Assembly (NCBI GenBank): GCA_016710235.1 | Contig: JADJLG010000001.1 | Coordinates: forward strand, 919,501 to 983,500 | Direction: 5' to 3' | Source: Saprospiraceae bacterium | GTDB lineage: Bacteria > Bacteroidota > Bacteroidia > Chitinophagales > Saprospiraceae | Length of the DNA stretch: 64,000 nucleotides | In this document: positions 1-9,453 of the stretch, in pieces | How positions within the stretch are numbered: the first letter of the stretch is position 1 | How the letters are laid out: each line of letters opens with the position of its first letter | Made by a program: the position numbers and the translations under genes | Notes under the pieces: generated by a model | The model's input: only the letters and a program-made list of their open reading frames with translations | Told to the model about the DNA's origin: nothing | Database searches by the model: none

Positions 1-56
1 TTCGCTCTTTCAAAATCAGTAACCGGAATTTCAAACCAGTTGATAGAATTGATCAT
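1..56 (-). CDS. VOC/glyoxalase-family protein, 5' end only
   Basis: Only the first 18 codons lie in the window; the rest runs off the left edge. The reading from the ATG at 54-56 is MINSINWFEIPVTDFERA, which matches the start of small VOC (vicinal oxygen chelate) proteins, where the first beta strand (WFEIPVTD) precedes the helix with the conserved ERA segment. Function beyond fold membership cannot be judged. It lies 16 bp downstream of the DUF1905 gene on the same strand, so the two are probably co-transcribed. Confidence 0.6.
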   Translation of the reverse strand, partial: MINSINWFEIPVTDFERA

Positions 57-72
57 ATATTAATTTTTAATT

Positions 73-393
73 TTAAAGCCAAATATAACAGTTTACTTTA
101 TCACCCTCAGCGATTTGTTCTTTATTTCTAATTTCTGCTTTTAGTGGTAAGATATAGGTATTCTTCTTGGTATCAAACCAAATCGCAGTTTTCCAAATTG
201 TATTACCCACCTTCGCGTTTGCTTTCAATCTTCCCCAACCTTCTTCTTCGCATTTGAATTTCTCCCTAATTTCAAGAGCCAATTCAGCAGGCAGTGAAAC
301 AAAAAACCAACTCCCTGGTCCTTGGTATGACCAAACGCAGGATTCGAATCCATATTTTACACCTCTGAACTGTTCTTCTGAATTCTGCTTCAT
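73..393 (-). CDS. DUF1905 domain protein
   Basis: A 106-residue soluble protein that consists of a single DUF1905 domain. Visible family features are the GSWFFVSLP segment near residue 27, the GWGRLKANAKVGNTIWKTAIW core and the closing LPLKAEIRNKEQIAEGDKV. The family is a small beta-barrel fold, often fused to or encoded near YdeI/OmdA-like proteins; its biochemical role is not established. The length is typical for a stand-alone member, and the gene is followed closely by the VOC gene at the window edge. Confidence 0.85.
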   Translation of the reverse strand: MKQNSEEQFRGVKYGFESCVWSYQGPGSWFFVSLPAELALEIREKFKCEEEGWGRLKANAKVGNTIWKTAIWFDTKKNTYILPLKAEIRNKEQIAEGDKVNCYIWL

Positions 394-1097
394 AATGGCC
401 TATGCCTCAATTTTTAAGTTACAACCAAAGGTATGTAATACTCCCTAAAAAAGGATCTATTTGATTAAACGGAATTAAATTTACTATAGCCTGATTTTGC
501 TGTTTGATAACATAGCTAGGATCAACCTGGCAAAAAAAAAGAAGGTTGATTCAACCGAATTCAATCACAAATCGCAAATCAAGTAAATGATTATAGTCTG
601 TATTGAGCTTTCCGAGCTAAACTTAGCCCTACATTGCGATTACTCCTCACAGAGAATGCCTGTATTTATACCCAATCGTAGCTATATAGATCTATCGGGA
701 AACCATTGAAACTTAGTAAAAATGCAAATCAGAAAATAGAAAAATATCGGATAAATTAAGGCTTTCCTTATTAAACGACGGCCTTGATCATAAAGAATTG
801 TGATACCTACTCATAATTAGCCATACTAGGGCCCTTTTACGGGAATTGCAAAGAGGAATTGACATTTTAGTTCACTATTTAATAGTAATTCAAAAAAATT
901 GATCTTTTTTGTCTGAAACTACATTCTAAGTATTATGCCTTAATCCAATTAGATTTAAAAAACCAATTTTTCTTACACCTTAGAAAGCAATGTTCAACAA
1001 AATACAGATGTCTAAATAGAGCTTTATCTCACGATATATAAGACTACAATTAAACTTTAACATTCTTACATGGAATCTACAATTTAAGCAATAAATA
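394..1097. other. Gene-free stretch
   Basis: AT-rich, with stops in all frames and no convincing gene, RNA or strong repeat. It may contain the promoter of the DUF1905 gene and the decayed upstream region of the pseudogene that follows. Confidence 0.5.
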
Positions 1098-2798
1098 ATG
1101 TCCATTAATATTATTTTATTGATAGCAATTTTTAATTCACAAACTGCCTTTCCACAACTTGAAATATTATAAACTGTGTCAATATCAGGTGCGTCTGTTA
1201 ATCCTGGAATCAAATACAAAACTACAATTCTTATATTGGATTGACAATGTCACCAGGTGTAAACGATTCAGTATTAGTAGAAAATAAATATGTTACTAAA
1301 TCTAAAGGAAAAATAGATCCGAATAATACAAATAGCAGAGCCTCTGCTTTTGCACTAATAGGGCTTGATTCAAATTAAAAATTAACAACTGTTCATCAGA
1401 TCTATGGGAATGTAAATGTGTTTAGCTCAGATTTATTTCTTGCCAGCGATTCGTGTATATATTTTTCAATTTATACATTAGACACGTTTTATATTAATGA
1501 AAAACCCATTTTCAATCCTTATTCTGATGGCTATGCTATTATTTTGAAATATAATCCTTTAAAAGACACAATTATTATTATTAAGGAAATCTTTGTTACT
1601 GAAGCATATAGTTATGTTAGTGTGGGGGAGTTTAAAGAATTCGATGGTAGATTGTTTTGCACTTTGGAGTTTCAAGGAACCTATGAATTAAATGGGTAAA
1701 AATTTGTTTCAGGACTTGGTCAATCAGATTTGAATTTATTTATTCTACAATTAGATAAAAATACTTTTGAATTCACTAAATGGTATTTTGAAGGAGATGA
1801 CCAAAAAGTTATAAGAGATTATAGTATTGATCTTATTGGCAATTTACAAGTCATTGGTAAATTCTGGGGATCAATAATAATATCGAAAAAGGACACTATA
1901 AGAAATACAAATGGAAGAAGTTATGATGGATTTTATTTCAAAATAGATAGTAATAAAAATGTCTGAGCAAAAAAAGGAATTGGTGGATCCAATGATCAAT
2001 CCCCTAAACAATTATTTTTAACTAATGAAGGAAATTTAAATATTTTGGTTCTTTTAATGCGGCACACATAGAGGTGTATGGAATTAGAATTCTAAATAAT
2101 TTTAATTCTTACAATATTTTTATACTTAGTTTGGACGATCAATCGCATATTCTCTCTCTTAACCAATTCAATAAAGAGACTTTTATTTTACCCAATAACT
2201 TTTCCCATTATTCCGAAATAAGGAATACCTACTTATCTGCTGGATATTTTTATGGCGATTTGAATATTGGGAATGGGCGAGTATTAAAAAATTCTAATGA
2301 TATGTTTGATGGATTCATTCTGTTAATGGATGCACAATGTGGACCCATATATGGTTACCAGATTTCAGGAGTGAATGGAGAATCTGTATCTATCACAAAA
2401 AATGGCAATGGCGAATATACTTTCTGGGATACTCCGGTAGTGACACAACATATTTTGTAAATTTCGATCAGAAATATAAGACAGGACTTGGTCGATTTAT
2501 TTTGGATGTGAGAATAAGATCCTCAACTAGTACAAAACAAGTTGAAAACAAATTACTGAACATTGAAATATGCCCAAATCCTTCCCATGATAGAATAACT
2601 ATTCGGTCAGTGGATTTGAATAAGTTTATTGAAATGGAAATAGTTAGCATTGATGGAAAGATGGCTTACCATGATTTGATAGATTTTTCATCAGGTGAAA
2701 TGAATTTCCAATGGCCTGTTGAACTAGAATCAGGAATATACTTCTTTAAATTTTCATCCAAGAAAGGCTCCCAAGTCATTAAAGCAATTAAACTATAA
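1098..2798 (+). pseudogene. Decayed T9SS-sorted secreted protein
   Basis: Remains of one secreted protein. It starts with a signal-peptide-like segment at 1098 (MSINIILLIAIFNSQ...) and ends with a type IX secretion sorting domain: CPNPSHDRI near 2573, then SGIYFFKFSSKKG and the terminal KAIKL. The middle carries propeller-like repeats such as AKKGIGGSNDQ. The frame is broken repeatedly: TAA near 1164, a frame change near 1205, TAA at 1376, TAA at 1697, TGA at 1964 (where the repeat consensus expects Trp), and frame changes near 2045 and 2420. Each piece continues the same protein, so this is a decayed gene rather than separate genes. Exact shift positions are estimated. Confidence 0.75.
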
Positions 2799-3330
2799 TT
2801 CACAAGATAATTAGTAGGTTCAATTGGTTACTCTAGATCACCTTCACCGGCTAGGTCCGCTACAACCTCCAGCGTATGGGCTTCATATAAAGCGATTCTG
2901 TGAGGCAAGGAGCTAAATCAATATCCCTGAATTGCCTTCATCAAATGAAAAAAACTTATAATTTTGAAAATTTAAAAATAATATTGTTTAGAAGTTTGTC
3001 CAAGATGGGGAGTACCTCACTGAGTTCAAAATAAAATGTATTTGTGAATCATGAAAATAAATTATTCTATCAAGAAAGGAAAATAAAATTGAATTCAATA
3101 TTTACGTTCGACCAGCTATATAAGTTACTTCATATAGGGTTTTGTACCTCAATCATTTCAAGAATGATCTTTAGTTCTGCTTTTCGATCAGAATTTAACA
3201 CTGAAAACCACTGCAAGAAGTCTTTGAGCCAAAACCCTTAAGAAAACATTAAAATTGGCATGATTTTGACAATAAAGCGTTAATAAATTGGTTAAAATCA
3301 CCATTTGAGTGGAAATATCCGTTTAAGCCT
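2799..3330. other. Gene-free stretch
   Basis: No supported gene. A 65-codon open frame at 3044-3241 has no recognisable family or signal and is not called. The 3' part leads into the promoter of the parvulin operon. Confidence 0.4.
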
Positions 3331-3338
3331 TATTTTTG
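3331..3338 (+). promoter_or_regulatory. Bacteroidota-type -7 element of the parvulin operon
   Basis: TATTTTTG matches the Bacteroidota -7 consensus TAnnTTTG exactly. A TTTG at 3304-3307 lies 23 bp upstream as a possible -33 element, at the long end of the usual spacing. The element overlaps the TTG codon at 3336, so translation is more likely to start at the ATG at 3360. Confidence 0.5.
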
Positions 3339-3359
3339 TCAGCAAAACGTCCAGCATTT

Positions 3360-5324
3360 ATGAATTTTTCACAATGGCTAATTGCAGCCCTTTTCTGTAG
3401 TGTCTCCTTACTCAACGCCCAGACCAAAGATCCTGTACTTTTTACAGTCGCAGGCAATGATGTCAAACTGTCTGAATTTGAGTACATCTACAACAAGAAC
3501 AACGGCAAAGAAGCCGACTATAGTCGAAAATCACTCGATGACTATCTCAAACTTTACACCAAGTTCAAGCTCAAAGTTCAAGCAGCCCGCGATATGAAGC
3601 TGGATACCATCCCCAGTTTGATTAAGGAACTTGAGGGTTATAGACAGCAGTTGACAACCAACTATCTCAACGACAAGGAAGTTACAGATCGTTTGGCCCA
3701 TGAAGTATATGATAGACAGAAGAAGGATCTCTTGTTGAGTCATATTTTATTCAATCTTAGTCCCAATGCAACCGGCGCCGATACATTGCAGAGTTATAAT
3801 ATGGCAATGGATGCCTATAAATCCATCCGTAGTGGTTCATCATTTGCAGAAGTCGCAAGGGCAAAATCCAATGACATCAATTCTGCAAAAAATGGTGGCC
3901 GTATAGGATGGTTTACTTCGATGTTGCCGGAAGGATTTTACACCTTAGAGAATATAGCTTACTCTTTGAAACCGGGAGATGTTTCGTTGCCATTCCGCAC
4001 CAAACTGGGATATCATATTCTAAAAGTTGATGATTCACGCCCAGCTCGTAGAAAAATTGAAGCAGCTCATATTCTTATCAAAAAGCATAAAAAAGGCTTG
4101 CCAGATGGCAAGGCAATGCTCAAAGCTGACAGTATTTATACTTTGATTCAAGGCGGCGCCAGCTTTGAAGAATTGGCAAGACAATTGAGTGATGACAAGA
4201 ATAGTGCCCCTCTGGGAGGCAATATTGGTTTTTTTGGAATTAATCAGTACGAACCCGCCTTTGAAGATGCAGCTTTTTCATTGGCAAAAGACGGTGATGT
4301 CAGTCGTCCAATAGAAACAAGCATAGGATATCATATAATCAAGCGTATCAAGAGAGAAGAAGAGTTGCCATTTGAACGGGCAAAGCGAAAAGTCCAGTCG
4401 GAAATTCAGAGAGATTCAAGATTTGCAGCAGCTCAAGGTACCCTAATCGAAAAGATTAAAACCGAAGCACCTTATGTAGAAAATAAAGCTGCTCTGGATA
4501 GATTCGCCGGTCAGATGGACACTTTATTTTTTAGTTATAAATGGAAAGCCCCTGAGAATCTGGTGAAAGAAGAAATGGCCAAAATTGGTAATATCAGCAT
4601 CACCAGTGACCAATTTGCGGATTATGTGAGATCCAATACAAGAAACCGCTTGCAAGGAGGTGATAATAAAAATGTGAAAGAAACTGTCCGAAGCATGTTC
4701 AATGATTTTGTGGCTCAAAAATGCCTGCAGTTTGAAGAAACCCGTCTGGAAGATAAATATCCGGATTTCAAGTCACTCATGAGGGAATATCGTGAAGGAA
4801 TTCTTTTGTTTGAAGCGACCAAGCTGAATGTATGGGACAAAGCCTCAGAAGACACTACAGGTCTAAAGTTGTTTTTTGACAAAAACAAAGGAAAATACAA
4901 GTGGGAAGAAAGAGCAGTCGTTCAAGCTATCAGCATCGATACCAGTGATCGCAATCTTGCTGAAAAAATTTACAAGTACATCAACAAAAAAGGTATCGAT
5001 AAAGCTATATCAAAGTATGACAAGAAAAAGTCTTTTATCTCTTATTCGCGTACCATAGCCGAACCTAAAAATCAGGAAGCACTGGCTGGTCTCACTTTTT
5101 CTAAGAGTTCTACCACAGCTTTGGTTCAAGACAACCCAAAAAGCTACAGTTTCAGGAGAGTGTCTGAATTGATGGCTCCAGGGCCAAAATCCCTTGACGA
5201 AGCCCGTGGATACATCATCGCTGATTATCAAGATTATCTCGAAGGTCTTTGGATAGATGAGTTGAAAATGAAATATCCTGTTCGGATTAACAACGATGTA
5301 TTCGAGAGTATGGTAAAAAAATGA
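3360..5324 (+). CDS. Periplasmic peptidylprolyl isomerase, tandem parvulin domains
   Basis: A 654-residue SurA/PpiD-like chaperone that probably isomerises prolyl bonds in outer-membrane proteins in the periplasm. The chosen ATG gives a clean signal peptide (MNFSQWLIAALFCSVSLLNAQ). Two parvulin domains are visible: the first around residues 120-225, with ILFNLSP, the GGRIGWF loop and LGYHILKV; the second around 235-330, with AAHILIKKHKK, GGNIGFFG and IGYHIIKRI. A long alpha-rich C-terminal half follows. It is the first gene of a three-gene + strand operon with the lipoprotein at 5350 and the SurA-like protein at 6211. An in-frame TTG at 3336 is the alternative start but overlaps the promoter. 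Confidence 0.9.
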   Translation: MNFSQWLIAALFCSVSLLNAQTKDPVLFTVAGNDVKLSEFEYIYNKNNGKEADYSRKSLDDYLKLYTKFKLKVQAARDMKLDTIPSLIKELEGYRQQLTTNYLNDKEVTDRLAHEVYDRQKKDLLLSHILFNLSPNATGADTLQSYNMAMDAYKSIRSGSSFAEVARAKSNDINSAKNGGRIGWFTSMLPEGFYTLENIAYSLKPGDVSLPFRTKLGYHILKVDDSRPARRKIEAAHILIKKHKKGLPDGKAMLKADSIYTLIQGGASFEELARQLSDDKNSAPLGGNIGFFGINQYEPAFEDAAFSLAKDGDVSRPIETSIGYHIIKRIKREEELPFERAKRKVQSEIQRDSRFAAAQGTLIEKIKTEAPYVENKAALDRFAGQMDTLFFSYKWKAPENLVKEEMAKIGNISITSDQFADYVRSNTRNRLQGGDNKNVKETVRSMFNDFVAQKCLQFEETRLEDKYPDFKSLMREYREGILLFEATKLNVWDKASEDTTGLKLFFDKNKGKYKWEERAVVQAISIDTSDRNLAEKIYKYINKKGIDKAISKYDKKKSFISYSRTIAEPKNQEALAGLTFSKSSTTALVQDNPKSYSFRRVSELMAPGPKSLDEARGYIIADYQDYLEGLWIDELKMKYPVRINNDVFESMVKK

Positions 5325-5349
5325 GGACTTCTTGCGACCTTTGCTCTTC

Positions 5350-6204
5350 ATGCGCTCAGGCCTCTTGATTTTTACAGCAGTCCTTTTGCTCACCTCATGT
5401 AAGCAAAATAACAATCCATCCTCCCAAGACAAGGATGATATTGTATTGGCCAGTTACAAGGATCAGAAGCTTTATCAACAAGATGCCTTTGATGCATTAG
5501 GGACTGGATTGATAGATGCAGACACAGCTTTGCTTCTGAGTGGTTATACCGATCGCTGGCTCAAGGATAGAATTATTATAAATGCCGCTTCTTCCAAGCT
5601 GAACAATCTCCAGGAAATCAATGCGATGGTAGATGACTATAAGGAGTCTCTTTTGCTTTATCATTCAGAATTGGCCCTCCTAAACGAAAAGGTCGACACA
5701 GTAATCTCAGAAGAAGAACTCAATAATTACTACCAGAGCAATAAGGCAGAATACAAACTCGAAAGCACCATCATTAAGTGCCTTTTTGTGAAAGCCAACA
5801 AACCCCTACAAGATAAAAGGGATTTCGAGTTACTGTGGAAGTCTCCCACAGGTCCACAACTATTGCAACTCCAGAGATTTTGTGAAAACGATGCTTCCAA
5901 ATGCTTTCTCCAGCAAGACAACTGGGTCAGATGGTCCGATCTCAAACAATTTCTACCTGCAAAATCCGTTTCTGAATCAGCTCTTTCAAAAGGGCTCAAT
6001 AGAAGCTTTGCGGACTTTAATCACGAATATTACTTGCGCATATTTGACATAGTCAAACCAAATCAGGATCCACCGATGTCATTTATTAAAGATAAAGCAA
6101 CCAAAGCTATACTTTACCAAAGAAAAAGTAAAAGCATAGAGTCTATCAGAAAATCGCTTTACGACAAAGCACTCAAAGAAAAACAAATAGAAATCTTTAA
6201 ATAA
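5350..6204 (+). CDS. Lipoprotein in parvulin operon (SurA-N-like, no PPIase domain)
   Basis: A 284-residue predicted lipoprotein. The ATG at 5350 gives MRSGLLIFTAVLLLTSCKQ with a lipobox cysteine (LTSC) at about residue 17. The rest is helix-rich and resembles the N-terminal chaperone part of SurA-type proteins: an IINAASSKLNN helix, then the EEELNNYYQSNKAEYK segment that usually precedes a parvulin domain. No parvulin core follows. It sits 25 bp after one PPIase and 6 bp before another, so a role as an outer-membrane biogenesis partner is inferred from context. The start could also be a TTG at 5332. Confidence 0.7.
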   Translation: MRSGLLIFTAVLLLTSCKQNNNPSSQDKDDIVLASYKDQKLYQQDAFDALGTGLIDADTALLLSGYTDRWLKDRIIINAASSKLNNLQEINAMVDDYKESLLLYHSELALLNEKVDTVISEEELNNYYQSNKAEYKLESTIIKCLFVKANKPLQDKRDFELLWKSPTGPQLLQLQRFCENDASKCFLQQDNWVRWSDLKQFLPAKSVSESALSKGLNRSFADFNHEYYLRIFDIVKPNQDPPMSFIKDKATKAILYQRKSKSIESIRKSLYDKALKEKQIEIFK

Positions 6205-6210
6205 TCAGGA

Positions 6211-7581
6211 ATGAATCTCATCAGAACCTCACTTTTATACCTCTTTGTTACTTTATTCTATTTGTCTGGAAATGCACAGGGACTGATAGCAGACAAAATC
6301 ATTGCCAAAGTCGGAGGAGAATATATACTGTACTCTGACTGGCAGGAAAGCATCAGTTATCTCAAAGACAAAAAATCCATCCTCAGCGAATCCGACAATT
6401 GTGCGGTGTTGGAAAACATGATCGTCCAAAAGTTTTTTGTTCACAAAGCAAAAGTTGATAGTCTGGATGTGAAAGACGAAGATGTGGAGCAACAACTGAA
6501 TGCTCGTATAGAGCAGATCTTGGGATATATGAACAATGATTTTGAAAAGTTCGAGGAAGTTTATGGGCAGCCGGTGAGTGTGGTAAAAGAGAGATTTCGC
6601 GAAGACCTCCGCAACCAAATGCTCACAGAAAAACTTCAAAACACCATATTAGGAGATGTCAATGTCACACCTCAGGAGGTCGAGACTTTTTTTGCAGCCA
6701 TTCCCAAGGACAGTGTGCCATATTTCAACGCCGAAGTAGAAATCAGCGAAATCGTTTACAAACCCAAAGCCAATCCTGAGCAGATGAAATTGGCTAAAGA
6801 AAAACTGGAAAAAATCAGGGAAAGAATCTTAGCCGGAGAAAGCTTTGAAAAACTTGCCCAACAATATTCTGAAGACTATGGATCGGCAAAAAGCGGAGGA
6901 AATCTGGGTTGGGTCAAACGAGGAAACTTTGTGCCAGAATTTGAAGCTGTAGCCTATAACCTACAAAAAGACAGCCTCTCCGGCATCGTAGAATCCGAAT
7001 ATGGTCTCCATTTAATCCAGTTGATGGGTCGAAGGGGAAACTCTATCCTTTCACGTCATATACTCGTGAAGCCTCGTATGCTAGATGAGGACTATACTAA
7101 AGCAAAAAACTATCTGGATTCAATTAAAAAAGTCATTATCAAAGACACGATGTCTTTTGAGGCAGCTGTTCGCAAATATTCAGACAAAAAATCCGAATCA
7201 TTTACCAATGGAGGTAGATTACTCAATCCAAAAAGCGGCAATTATTTCTTTGAAACGGGAGACCTGGATCCGGATGTGTATTTTGCCATTGACAATCTCA
7301 AAGTAGGAGAAATCTCTGATCCGGTAACTTCTTCTGAATCCGATGGAAAAAAATACTTCAGGCTTTTCAAATTGACTTCTAGAAGTGCACCTCATAAGGC
7401 AAACCTGAAGCAAGACTATGCCAAGATTCAAACAGCCGCAAAAGAACTTAAAAAGTCAGAGAAATTCAATTCCTGGTTGATTCAAGAGCTGCCTAAAGTA
7501 TATACTGACATTGACGAGGATGTACTGACAATTTGCCCAAATCTGGAAAAATACAAGCAGAAAACCACCGGTACTCGTTAA
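6211..7581 (+). CDS. SurA-like peptidylprolyl isomerase
   Basis: A 456-residue periplasmic folding factor of the SurA family. It has a signal peptide (to about NAQ, residue 23), a SurA N-terminal domain beginning DKIIAKVGGEYILYSD, and a complete first parvulin domain around residues 170-275: EISEIVYKPK, SGGNLGWVKRGNFVPEF and EYGLHLIQLMGRR. A second, more diverged parvulin-like domain follows (SRHILVKPRM, GGRLLNPKSGNYF). The length is close to enterobacterial SurA. An AGGA before the ATG may act as ribosome binding site, unusual for this phylum. It is the third gene of the operon; a small hairpin at 7586-7598 lies between it and the convergent gene. Confidence 0.9.
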   Translation: MNLIRTSLLYLFVTLFYLSGNAQGLIADKIIAKVGGEYILYSDWQESISYLKDKKSILSESDNCAVLENMIVQKFFVHKAKVDSLDVKDEDVEQQLNARIEQILGYMNNDFEKFEEVYGQPVSVVKERFREDLRNQMLTEKLQNTILGDVNVTPQEVETFFAAIPKDSVPYFNAEVEISEIVYKPKANPEQMKLAKEKLEKIRERILAGESFEKLAQQYSEDYGSAKSGGNLGWVKRGNFVPEFEAVAYNLQKDSLSGIVESEYGLHLIQLMGRRGNSILSRHILVKPRMLDEDYTKAKNYLDSIKKVIIKDTMSFEAAVRKYSDKKSESFTNGGRLLNPKSGNYFFETGDLDPDVYFAIDNLKVGEISDPVTSSESDGKKYFRLFKLTSRSAPHKANLKQDYAKIQTAAKELKKSEKFNSWLIQELPKVYTDIDEDVLTICPNLEKYKQKTTGTR

Positions 7582-7608
7582 TCCTGCTTTTCGAAAGCGT
7601 AAGTCAAT

Positions 7609-7968
7609 TTAGTATTGTCTTGTATTCAGCATGACCAAGGTACATGCCTCTAGACAATCGATGCCATGTGCATTTGCTAAGGCCACCAGTTCTGGATTCT
7701 CGGTACCAGGATTGAAAATCAAACGCGAAGGCTGTACACTGAGAATATAGGAGTACCAATCTGTTTGATGCTGTGGGTTGATATACAAACTGATTGTATC
7801 CGCTCGTACTGAGGGACGGCTTATATCAATAAGGAGTTCTCCGATCACACCTTCTGTTTTTCCCAATGCAATGACTGTATGTCCATGCTCCTGCAGCAAC
7901 TGCACAGCTTTATAAGCATAACGCTCCGGGTTGGGGCTTGCGCCGATTACAATGGTCTTCTTGTCCAT
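7609..7968 (-). CDS. CoA-binding domain protein (YccU-like)
   Basis: A 119-residue Rossmann-fold protein of the stand-alone CoA-binding family. Visible features are the N-terminal nucleotide-binding turn TIVIGASPNPERYAYKAV, the HTVIALG strand, DTISLYINPQHQ and the C-terminal NPGTENPELVALANAHGIDCLEACTLV reduced to its usual order. Such proteins bind CoA or a related nucleotide; their cellular role is not well defined. The start is the ATG at 7966-7968, directly after an in-frame TTG. It is divergent from the oxygenase gene at 8075, with a perfect inverted repeat in the shared spacer. Confidence 0.85.
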   Translation of the reverse strand: MDKKTIVIGASPNPERYAYKAVQLLQEHGHTVIALGKTEGVIGELLIDISRPSVRADTISLYINPQHQTDWYSYILSVQPSRLIFNPGTENPELVALANAHGIDCLEACTLVMLNTRQY

Positions 7969-8038
7969 CAAGTTGAAATTTTATAAAAAGTTAGCTAAAT
8001 GAATATGATCGGTCAAATAATCTTTTTATGATGTAAAA

Positions 8039-8057
8039 TGGAACAATTTTTGTTCCA
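8039..8057. promoter_or_regulatory. Perfect inverted repeat between divergent genes
   Basis: TGGAACAA-TTT-TTGTTCCA: 8-bp perfect arms with a 3-bp spacer, 18 bp upstream of the oxygenase start and 71 bp from the divergent CoA-binding gene. Its position fits an operator or a 5' mRNA hairpin. No bound factor can be named. Confidence 0.4.
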
Positions 8058-8074
8058 AATGGATTAAAAAAAAT

Positions 8075-9028
8075 ATGTCCACACGTTCAATACCATTAGT
8101 AGATCTCGATTTATTTGTAAGAGGCAGTCAGTCAGAGCGAGCAGATTTCGTCAGTCAACTTGGTGCTGCTTTCCATAATATAGGTTTTGTAGGAGTCATC
8201 AATCATGGTATTCCTCAGGATCTTGTCACAGAATTTTACAATTTGTCCAAAGATTTCTTCTCTCTGCCCAACGAAATCAAGCTTAAGTATGAAGTTCCGG
8301 GATTAGCCGGACAGAGAGGCTACACATCGTTTGGAAAAGAACACGCTAGACAGAGTAAAGTAGGGGATCTCAAAGAGTTTTTTCAGATCGGTCAGTCTGT
8401 TGTTGACGGCGATGCAATCCAGGGAGAATATCCGGACAATGTTCAAGTACACGAGCTCCCTTTTTTCAGCCAAACAGGAAATGCACTTTACAAATCTTTT
8501 GAAAGATCAGGAAGTCACCTGCTCAGAGCCATCTCTCTTCATCTGGGACTGGAAGAAGACTTTTTTAATAATAAAATCCATAATGGTAACTCAATTTTGA
8601 GGGCCATACATTACCCACCGATTATCCATGAACCGGATTCCGCCATTCGTTCTGAACAACATGAAGACATCAACTTGATTACTTTGTTGGTAGGAGCCTC
8701 AGCAGGAGGTCTGCAGGTCCTCAACAAACAAAATGAATGGCTTGACGTGGTGCCTCAATCCGGGGAAATTGTAGTCAATGTAGGTGATATGCTTCAAAGA
8801 TTGACCAATAACTATCTAAAATCTACCACACACAGAGTGGTCAATCCTCCCAGAGCGCAGTGGCATACTTCTAGACTTTCGATTCCTTTTTTCTTACATC
8901 CACGCAGTGAGATGGACCTGAGCTGTCTGGCCAGCTGTATTTCAGATGAAAAGCCTTTAGCATACACACCGATCACCGCAGGAGAATATCTGGATGAAAG
9001 GCTGAGGGAGATTGGATTAAAAAAATAA
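8075..9028 (+). CDS. 2-oxoglutarate/Fe(II) oxygenase, isopenicillin-N-synthase type
   Basis: A 317-residue non-haem iron oxygenase. The N-terminal DIOX_N region (IPLVDLDLF ... IGFVGVINHGIP) is followed by the jelly-roll core. The iron triad is visible as H-x-D in EQHEDINLITLL and the distal His in STTHRVVNPP; the 2-oxoglutarate-binding Arg-x-Ser lies in SRLSIPFFLHP. The family oxidises varied small molecules in plants and bacteria, and the substrate cannot be inferred from sequence. It is apparently monocistronic, preceded by an inverted repeat at 8039 and followed by the tatA promoter. Confidence 0.9.
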   Translation: MSTRSIPLVDLDLFVRGSQSERADFVSQLGAAFHNIGFVGVINHGIPQDLVTEFYNLSKDFFSLPNEIKLKYEVPGLAGQRGYTSFGKEHARQSKVGDLKEFFQIGQSVVDGDAIQGEYPDNVQVHELPFFSQTGNALYKSFERSGSHLLRAISLHLGLEEDFFNNKIHNGNSILRAIHYPPIIHEPDSAIRSEQHEDINLITLLVGASAGGLQVLNKQNEWLDVVPQSGEIVVNVGDMLQRLTNNYLKSTTHRVVNPPRAQWHTSRLSIPFFLHPRSEMDLSCLASCISDEKPLAYTPITAGEYLDERLREIGLKK

Positions 9029-9095
9029 AGCGGGATGATTAAACATTTTGCAAAATCTTAAGTCTTTTTTCACAGAAGGGTATTCGTTCCAAGAT

Positions 9096-9103
9096 TACCT
9101 TTG
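9096..9103 (+). promoter_or_regulatory. Bacteroidota-type -7 element before tatA
   Basis: TACCTTTG matches TAnnTTTG exactly, 20 bp before the tatA ATG. No clear -33 TTG was found at the expected distance. Confidence 0.4.
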
Positions 9104-9123
9104 ACGGTTAAAATTAATCAGAT

Positions 9124-9345
9124 ATGAATCTTTTATTTATCGGAAACCTCGGAGGATGGGAAATGGTAGCAGTAGTTTTCGTTATATTGCTACTCTTCGG
9201 TGGAAAAAAAATCCCCGAACTCATGCGCGGTCTTGGCGCTGGAATCCGAGAGTTCAACAATGCCAAAAATGCCATCAATAATGAAATTAAAGAGGGTATG
9301 AAAGAGGCAGATCGCAAAGCTCTGGAGAGCGAAAAAGAAAAGTAA
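9124..9345 (+). CDS. tatA: Sec-independent translocase component TatA/E
   Basis: A 73-residue TatA-type protein of the twin-arginine translocation system, which moves folded proteins across the inner membrane. It has one short N-terminal membrane helix (WEMVAVVFVILLLF), the conserved FGGKKIPELMRGLGAGIREF hinge and amphipathic helix, then a charged Lys/Glu-rich tail. The length is normal for Bacteroidota TatA. No tatC is adjacent, so the partner must lie elsewhere. Confidence 0.93.
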   Translation: MNLLFIGNLGGWEMVAVVFVILLLFGGKKIPELMRGLGAGIREFNNAKNAINNEIKEGMKEADRKALESEKEK

Positions 9346-9453
9346 ATTTGAAACTCTTCCAGCAGAATTTGACTCACTTCCCTGTGTTTAGGTTACTACT
9401 ATGTAAGCTATATCCCAATCACACATTATCAAACAAAGATCTTACTTCATAAC

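Noticed and set aside
980..1219. 79-codon open frame on the - strand
   Set aside because: Lies antisense to the pseudogene start and has no family-like features.
3044..3241. 65-codon open frame on the + strand
   Set aside because: No recognisable domain, signal or context; composition is like the surrounding non-coding AT-rich DNA.
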